DNA of 18,462 nucleotides, taken from the NCBI GenBank assembly GCA_947487845.1, contig CANKYC010000014.1, positions 1-18,462 on the forward strand, written 5' to 3'. This DNA comes from Rickettsiales bacterium. GTDB lineage: Bacteria; Pseudomonadota; Alphaproteobacteria; Rickettsiales; UBA1997. Each line of letters starts with the position of its first letter. The stretch's first letter is position 1. A program made the position numbers and the translations under genes. Positions 13,314-18,462 of this stretch are shown here, in pieces. Under the pieces are notes generated by a model. That model was not told where the DNA came from and ran no database searches. It saw only the letters and a program-made list of their open reading frames with translations.

Positions 13314-13343
13314 GGGATGCGAGAAATCGCATCCCTTTTTTTT
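13314..13343 (+). terminator. Intrinsic terminator after rpsU
   Basis: Nine-bp stem GGGATGCGA/TCGCATCCC with a GAAA tetraloop, followed by eight T residues. It is a textbook rho-independent terminator closing the Tim44-acnA-hpf-rpsU run. Confidence 0.95.
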
Positions 13344-13388
13344 GATAAAAGCTTGATTTACGACAGACTCCTAAAAAATATTTTCAGG

Positions 13389-13610
13389 TAGATCCTGAGG
13401 TGATTATCCCTTAAGACACAATAAATGTCACCCCGAGCTTGTCGAAGGGTGATTTAAGGCTTCGATCTTAGAATCACCCTTCGACAAACTCAGGGTGACA
13501 TCGAGTTTTTTTGTGAATCAAAGTATAATTACCGATCCCAAAACCAGTTCAGGATGATTTGTTCTGGTAGATCATCCTAAAGCGTTATCCTGAACTCGTT
13601 TCAGGATCTA
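13389..13610. repeat. Older palindromic repeat split by MITE copy 2
   Basis: The left arm begins TAGATCCTGA (13389-13398), is broken by the 135-bp MITE plus a degraded copy of the target site, and resumes at 13542 with AACCAGTTCAGGATGAT. The right arm ends at 13610. Removing 13399-13541 restores a 79-bp palindrome whose arms agree at about 24 of 26 positions (TAGATCCTGAAAC-AGTTCAGGAT). Repeats of the 'ATCCTGAAAC-AGTTCAGGAT' type are common in Rickettsiales and other proteobacteria. It is intergenic and non-coding. Confidence 0.75.
13399..13533. mobile_element. MITE-like palindromic element, copy 2
   Basis: Same element as at 202-338 and in the same orientation. The left end is GGTGATTATCCCTTAA, the right end reads inward as GGTAATTATACTTTGA, and the central loop is identical. 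The flanks are GATCCTGA (13391-13398) and GATCCCAA (13534-13541), an 8-bp duplication with two changes in the right copy. It sits inside another palindrome. The long core hairpin is identical to copy 1 except for one change in an arm, so it is probably under structural constraint or recently moved. Confidence 0.8.
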
Positions 13611-13673
13611 TCCGATCTCGTAACATAAAAATACCAATTAAACAGAAGCCCCCAATATTTATCTCATTTACAA

Positions 13674-15674
13674 ATGAAACTTAGCCAAAAAGATAAATCA
13701 CTTTTACTATTCATCGTTGCGGTTCTGATCATTATTTGGGGTGCTTTCACATTTATTTCGCATTTCTTTTTCTCCGCAACTTATCGCTCTTCTGACATCG
13801 CAAAATTAGTAAATAATAAAGATAAACAATGGTTCAACGTCGCGCGGCCACTGGAAATTTCTGATCTCAAAGAACGTATAATTTTATTAGATTTCTGGAC
13901 TTACGATTGCGTAAATTGCATTTCCGCTTTTACTGAAATTAAAAAACTGGAAAACCAATTTGGCAGTAAACTTACAGTAATCGGTGTTCACAGCGGTAAA
14001 TTTGAAAATCAAAAAGATCCAGCTGAAATCAAAAAAGCTATTTTAAAATTCGATATCGAACATCCTATAATTAATGATTCAGATCTAAAAATCTGGAATC
14101 AATTCAAGGTTAAATCATGGCCAACCTTTATCCTGATTAATCCTAACGGCAATATTGTTAAAACTTATATAGGTGAAAATGAGCTGCCGAAAGTTAAGCG
14201 CGACCTCAAAAAATTAATTTCCAAATATAAGTTTGAAGTTAATCGCGAGCCAATGCCAACATTGCTTGAGAAATATGATATGATTGGAAATGTCTTGGAT
14301 TTTCCAACCAAATTAGAATATGCCGCCGATTTCCTTTATAAAACCCGCCATTTGCCAGTGATTTTCATCGCCAATACGGGGCAACATAATATTATAATCA
14401 GTTCACTTTCTGGTGAAATAATTGCCAAAATTGGCTCGGGAAAAGAAGGTCTTCAAGATGGAACTTTTGATGTTGCAAATTTTAGCTCTCCGCAAGGATT
14501 GCTTTATGATTCGGGAAAACTTTATGTTGCAGATCGCGGCAATCACGCCATTCGTGAAATTAATTTTAAAGAAGGAAAAGTGTCGACTTTAATTGGCTCA
14601 AGCCAAAGAGGCGAAGTGATTGAAAGTGGCGGTGAAATTCTTGAGGCAAAAAATGTTAATCTTTCATCTCCAGTTGATATCGAATTTTTCCCTAATCACG
14701 AAAATATTGTAATTGCTAATTCTGGAACCAATCAAATTTTATCTTATAACCTAAAGAAAAAAACAGTCTCAATCCTTGCTGGTAATGGTTTGGAAGGAAT
14801 GGATGATGGAAAATATCCAGAAAATTCTTTAGCCCAAACTGCCGATATGTCAGCCTCAAACCACAAACTTTATTTTGTTGATTCCCAAAGTTCATCCCTG
14901 CGAGTTCTTGATGAAAGTGGCAATATAAAAACTTTAATTGGTAAAGATTTAGCCAAATTCGGTCATGAAAATGGCGAAAAAAGTAGGGCGCTAATGCAAC
15001 ACCCGCTTGGGTTGATGGTTGATGATACGGGAGCTTATATTTCCGACAGCTTTAATCATGTAATTCGCAAATATGATTTTTCTTCCAATCAAATCCGTGA
15101 TTTTGTTGGTGGTCGTAAACATGGTAATGGCGTTGGAACATCTGCAAATACGCAGTTTGATGAACCAGAAGGAATCATTGCGGTTCTAGATCGTTTTTAT
15201 GTTTCTGATTCAAATAATAATCGCATTTTAGCAATTGGTCGCGGCTCATTAAATTCAGAATTGCTCGATGTTATGCCGCCACTTCGTTTGCCAAAAGAAG
15301 GTTTTTTGCAATATTTACCAAATCTGCAAAAAGCCGAAGAAATTGATATAAAATCTGATGCGGAAGTTGTGATCAAAATTGATTTGAAAAAAGGTTGGAA
15401 AATAAATGAATCAGGTCCGAGTTTTATAAATCTGTTGCAATTAGTTGACGATGACAAAGCCAACATGGTTGCCAGCTTTGACTGGCGCACAGTTTCAGCC
15501 AAAGAAATTAAATTGCCGAAGTTAAAAGATGGCAAAGATTATATGCTGCAAGGCACGATTTATTTTTGCGAAGATAAGAAAAATTCTTTGTGTTACATCA
15601 AAAGTTACGAGCAAAGAATTGAAGCTGATTCGGGTGAAGAAAAATCGCAGATTGAGATTAAGTTGGGATATTAA
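13674..15674 (+). CDS. Membrane-anchored thioredoxin / NHL-repeat protein (NHLRC2-like)
   Basis: A 666-residue protein. One N-terminal membrane segment (about residues 9-33) is followed by a thioredoxin-like domain (about 50-185). This has active-site C79-V-N-C82 in DFWTYDCVNC and the cis-proline P150 in SWPTF. The phrases VIGVHSGKF and HPIINDSDLKIWNQF match NHLRC2-type proteins. Next is a beta-propeller of NHL repeats (about 210-530), with recurring SPQGLLYDSGKLYVADRGNH, HPLGLMVDDTGAYISDSFNH and EPEGI-FYVSDSNNNRI blades. A beta-rich C-terminal domain closes the protein. The anchor suggests a periplasmic redox or scaffold role (inference); the substrate is unknown. No Shine-Dalgarno is visible. 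The gene is monocistronic, between the MITE region and gyrB. Confidence 0.88.
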   Translation: MKLSQKDKSLLLFIVAVLIIIWGAFTFISHFFFSATYRSSDIAKLVNNKDKQWFNVARPLEISDLKERIILLDFWTYDCVNCISAFTEIKKLENQFGSKLTVIGVHSGKFENQKDPAEIKKAILKFDIEHPIINDSDLKIWNQFKVKSWPTFILINPNGNIVKTYIGENELPKVKRDLKKLISKYKFEVNREPMPTLLEKYDMIGNVLDFPTKLEYAADFLYKTRHLPVIFIANTGQHNIIISSLSGEIIAKIGSGKEGLQDGTFDVANFSSPQGLLYDSGKLYVADRGNHAIREINFKEGKVSTLIGSSQRGEVIESGGEILEAKNVNLSSPVDIEFFPNHENIVIANSGTNQILSYNLKKKTVSILAGNGLEGMDDGKYPENSLAQTADMSASNHKLYFVDSQSSSLRVLDESGNIKTLIGKDLAKFGHENGEKSRALMQHPLGLMVDDTGAYISDSFNHVIRKYDFSSNQIRDFVGGRKHGNGVGTSANTQFDEPEGIIAVLDRFYVSDSNNNRILAIGRGSLNSELLDVMPPLRLPKEGFLQYLPNLQKAEEIDIKSDAEVVIKIDLKKGWKINESGPSFINLLQLVDDDKANMVASFDWRTVSAKEIKLPKLKDGKDYMLQGTIYFCEDKKNSLCYIKSYEQRIEADSGEEKSQIEIKLGY

Positions 15675-15691
15675 TCAAGATTTAAAACTCT

Positions 15692-15788
15692 ATTCCCACT
15701 CATTCGCTGGATTGGGTTCGTAACCCAATCCACATCTTCATTCCAATTTCAAAATGACAGGAACTTGGAGAGTGGGATTGCAAATCCC
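15692..15788. repeat. Cluster of inverted repeats before gyrB
   Basis: Three nested or adjacent palindromes. TCCCACTC (15694-15701) pairs with GAGTGGGA (15770-15777). Inside it is the hairpin GGATTGGGTT-CGT-AACCCAATCC (15709-15731). The outer right arm overlaps GGGATT-GCA-AATCCC (15774-15788). No T-run follows, so a terminator is unlikely, and the layout resembles a dispersed intergenic repeat. The rest of the 295-nt gap (15789-15969) is AT-rich and presumably carries the gyrB promoter, but I cannot place it confidently. Confidence 0.55.
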
Positions 15789-15969
15789 GTCCGACTTGGT
15801 TTCAATTTATTTGCAACAAAACTCATCAAAAAAACTTTCTAAAAACCCGCAAAATTTCCTTCTTTTTTAGTTTTCACTTTTTATCATCTATTCATCCTTT
15901 TTAAGCCATATTTACCACGGCTTTAGAGCAATTCTGCTTTCCTTAAAAAACAATCCAAAAAACAAAAAA

Positions 15970-18432
15970 ATGTCAGCTAAAAAACAAGATAATTCTCCCG
16001 TTGAAGAAAAAATGGATCACACCGTTAGTGCCGAATATTCTTCTGACTCAATCCGCGTTCTAAAAGGCCTCGAAGCAGTTAGAAAACGTCCGGGTATGTA
16101 CATTGGCGATACAGATGATGGTAGCGGTTTGCACCACATGGTTTATGAAGTTGTTGATAACGCAATTGACGAGGCTTTGGCGGGTCATTGCGATCAAGTT
16201 TTGGTTGCCTTAAATGCTGATGGTTCAGTTACAGTTCGCGATAATGGTCGCGGCATTCCAACCGACATTCACAAAGAAGAAGGCGTTTCGGCGGCTGAAG
16301 TTATTATGACTCAACTTCACGCTGGCGGTAAATTTGACCAAAATTCTTATAAAGTTTCTGGCGGTTTACACGGCGTTGGCGTTTCGGTTGTAAACGCGCT
16401 TTCGGATTGGTTAGAATTAAAAATCTGGCGCGACGGCAAAGAACACACCATGCGTTTCGCACATGGTGATGCGGTTTCTCCATTAGAAATTACTGGCGTT
16501 GCAGCAAAAGGTCAAAAAGGTACGCAAGTTACTTTTCACCCATCAAATCAAACTTTTTCTAACGTTTTAGAATTTAGTTTTTCAACTCTTGAACAGCGTT
16601 TGCGCGAGCTTTCATTCTTGAACTCGGGCGTAAAAATTCTTTTACAAGATCTTCGCGGCGAAGAGCCAAAAGAAATAACCTTATTTTATGAAGGCGGCGT
16701 CGAAGCTTACGTAAAATATCTCGATAAAAGTAAAAATTCTTTGCACCAAACCATCAGCGTAACCGCGCAAGACAGAATTAGCGGAATAAGCATGGAAGTT
16801 TCAATGCAATGGAATGACAGCTATCACGAAAATGTTTTATGCTTCACCAATAACATTCGTCAGCGCGACGGCGGCACGCATTTAGCGGGTTTGAAAGCGG
16901 CGTTAACTCGCACCATTAATAATTACGCTGGCGACAATAAACTTTTCAAAAAAGAAAAAATTGTTTTAACCGGCGACGATGCTCGCGAAGGCTTGACTTG
17001 CGTGCTTTCGGTTAAAGTTCCAGATCCAAAATTTTCTTCTCAAACTAAAGATAAATTAGTTTCTTCCGAAGTTAGAGCGCACGTTGAATCTTGGGTGAAC
17101 GACAAATTGGCGCAATGGTTTGAAGAGCGTCCGGCTGATGCTAAAATTATTGTTGGCAAAGCAGTTGAAGCGGCGCAAGCAAGAGAAGCCGCCAGAAAAG
17201 CGCGCGAATTAACTCGCAGAAAATCTGTTCTCGAAATTTCTAACTTGCCGGGAAAATTGGCCGATTGCCAAGAAAAAGACCCAGCTTTAAGCGAAATTTT
17301 CATCGTAGAAGGTAATTCGGCGGGCGGTTCGGCGAAGTCGGGTCGCAACCGTAAATATCAAGCGATTTTGCCAATTCGCGGTAAAATTTTAAACGTCGAA
17401 CGCGCGCGTTTTGATAAAATGCTTTCTTCAACCGAGATCGGAACAATGATTACGGCGCTTGGAACTGGAATTGGCGCCGAAGATTTCGACCCGACAAAAG
17501 TTCGCTACCACAAAATTATCATCATGGCCGACGCCGACGTGGATGGTTCTCACATCAGAACTTTGTTGTTAACTTTCTTTTTTCGCCACATGCCGAAATT
17601 AATCGAGCATGGATTTTTATATATCGCGCAACCACCACTTTACAAAGTGAAAAAAGGTTCAAGCGAAGTTTATTTGAAAAATGAACAAGCGCTTCAAAGC
17701 TATATTATCGACAATGCTTTGAATAACGCGCTTTTAAAATCAAAGGCGGGAGATAGATCTGGCGCCGATTTATATGATTTTGTAAATAAGCTGGGAAAAT
17801 TTGATCACCTAATAAAAAGCCTGTCGCGCGTGATTCAATCTGACATCGCCGAAAATCTCGCTTTGGCCGGCGCATTCGACAAAGAATGGATGCAAGATAA
17901 AACCAAAGCCCAAATTTTAACCGCCAAAATCGAGAAAATTTTCCAAAGCACCGCTGACGAAGAAATCACTTGGAAAGCCAATATTACTGACTTCGACGAT
18001 GTTGAAGTTATCAAAGAAACTAGAGGCGTTAAAACTTCTTATGTCGTTAAAAAATCCTATTTCGATTTGCCTGAAATTGTGGTTTTGGCGCAAATTACCG
18101 AACAATTAGTTGGCGATTTTGCTGCTTCATTAAAATTCATTCGCGGCGACGACGAAAAAACCGCTCACAAACCAGTGGAATTAATGAACATGATTTTGGA
18201 AGCCGGCAAAAAAGGCGTTTCGACTCAACGCTTTAAAGGTTTGGGAGAAATGAACGCCGAACAACTTTGGGAAACAACGCTTGATCCGTCAAACAGAACT
18301 TTGTTGCAAGTTAAAGTCGAACAATATGACGAAGCCGACCAAACCTTTTCAACCTTGATGGGAAATGTAGTCGAACCAAGACGCGATTTCATCCAAGAAA
18401 ACGCGCTGAAAGTTGTGAATTTGGATGTTTAG
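15970..18432 (+). CDS. gyrB: DNA gyrase subunit B
   Basis: An 820-residue ATPase and TOPRIM subunit of DNA gyrase, which introduces negative supercoils with GyrA. The GHKL ATPase domain has E60 and N64 (YEVVDNAIDEA), D91 (DNGRGIP) and the lid GGLHGVGVSVVNALS. The transducer domain is complete. The TOPRIM motifs are EGNSAGGSAKSG (E447) and DADVDGSHIRTLL (D521, D523, D525). The C-terminal part includes an insert of about 150 residues (near 590-740), as in proteobacterial GyrB, then QRFKGLGEMNAEQLWETT. It is complete with stop TAG. The start is the first ATG after an A-rich leader without Shine-Dalgarno. It stands alone here, without dnaA, dnaN or recF upstream. Confidence 0.97.
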   Translation: MSAKKQDNSPVEEKMDHTVSAEYSSDSIRVLKGLEAVRKRPGMYIGDTDDGSGLHHMVYEVVDNAIDEALAGHCDQVLVALNADGSVTVRDNGRGIPTDIHKEEGVSAAEVIMTQLHAGGKFDQNSYKVSGGLHGVGVSVVNALSDWLELKIWRDGKEHTMRFAHGDAVSPLEITGVAAKGQKGTQVTFHPSNQTFSNVLEFSFSTLEQRLRELSFLNSGVKILLQDLRGEEPKEITLFYEGGVEAYVKYLDKSKNSLHQTISVTAQDRISGISMEVSMQWNDSYHENVLCFTNNIRQRDGGTHLAGLKAALTRTINNYAGDNKLFKKEKIVLTGDDAREGLTCVLSVKVPDPKFSSQTKDKLVSSEVRAHVESWVNDKLAQWFEERPADAKIIVGKAVEAAQAREAARKARELTRRKSVLEISNLPGKLADCQEKDPALSEIFIVEGNSAGGSAKSGRNRKYQAILPIRGKILNVERARFDKMLSSTEIGTMITALGTGIGAEDFDPTKVRYHKIIIMADADVDGSHIRTLLLTFFFRHMPKLIEHGFLYIAQPPLYKVKKGSSEVYLKNEQALQSYIIDNALNNALLKSKAGDRSGADLYDFVNKLGKFDHLIKSLSRVIQSDIAENLALAGAFDKEWMQDKTKAQILTAKIEKIFQSTADEEITWKANITDFDDVEVIKETRGVKTSYVVKKSYFDLPEIVVLAQITEQLVGDFAASLKFIRGDDEKTAHKPVELMNMILEAGKKGVSTQRFKGLGEMNAEQLWETTLDPSNRTLLQVKVEQYDEADQTFSTLMGNVVEPRRDFIQENALKVVNLDV

Positions 18433-18462
18433 AAAACTGCGCTAAAAACCTTGCGCTGGATT

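Noticed and set aside
15709..15731. Hairpin as terminator of the NHL-repeat gene
   Set aside because: The stem is strong, but the sequence after it (ACATCTTCATTCC) has no T tract and the loop arrangement suggests a repeat.

Overview
This window comes from an AT-rich bacterial chromosome. It is most likely an alphaproteobacterium of the Rickettsiales or a similar host-associated lineage. That assignment rests on three things: a very large VirB6-type secretion protein with the extended N- and C-terminal regions typical of Rickettsiales; alphaproteobacterial-type Tim44-domain, long-form HPF, AcnA and GyrB proteins; and intergenic palindromic elements of the 'CACCCTGAGCTTGTCGAAGG' type. The lineage is inferred from protein features only, not from a phylogeny.

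Layout. 1-457: tRNA-Asn on the minus strand, a 137-bp palindromic MITE-like element with an 8-bp target duplication, and a strong terminator. 458-1180 (minus): a Bax-inhibitor-1/YccA membrane protein. Divergent from it, 1290-2907: aroK and aroB, overlapping by 11 nt (shikimate pathway). 3034-3121: tRNA-Leu(UAA). 3154-8829: a 1891-residue VirB6/TrbL-like protein with a cysteine-containing N-terminal domain, a multi-pass membrane core and a long helical K/E-rich C-terminus holding a recent tandem duplication of about 257 codons. 8882-9035: a promoter, a terminator-like hairpin and tRNA-His. 9055-13302: a tightly spaced run of a Tim44-domain protein, aconitase (acnA), long-form hibernation factor (hpf) and ribosomal protein S21 (rpsU), closed by a terminator. 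13389-13610: an older palindromic repeat interrupted by a second copy of the MITE. 13674-15674: a membrane-anchored thioredoxin/NHL-propeller protein related to NHLRC2. 15970-18432: gyrB.

Most genes are housekeeping. The parts most worth a second look are four. (i) The MITE family: one insertion sits inside another palindrome and can be undone in silico to restore that palindrome. (ii) The orphan giant VirB6 with its duplicated C-terminal module, set between tRNA genes. (iii) The perfect Shine-Dalgarno of rpsU in a window whose other genes have weak or no SD. (iv) A near-consensus promoter directly followed by a terminator hairpin in front of tRNA-His. I saw no CRISPR array, toxin-antitoxin pair, phage gene, transposase gene or defence system.
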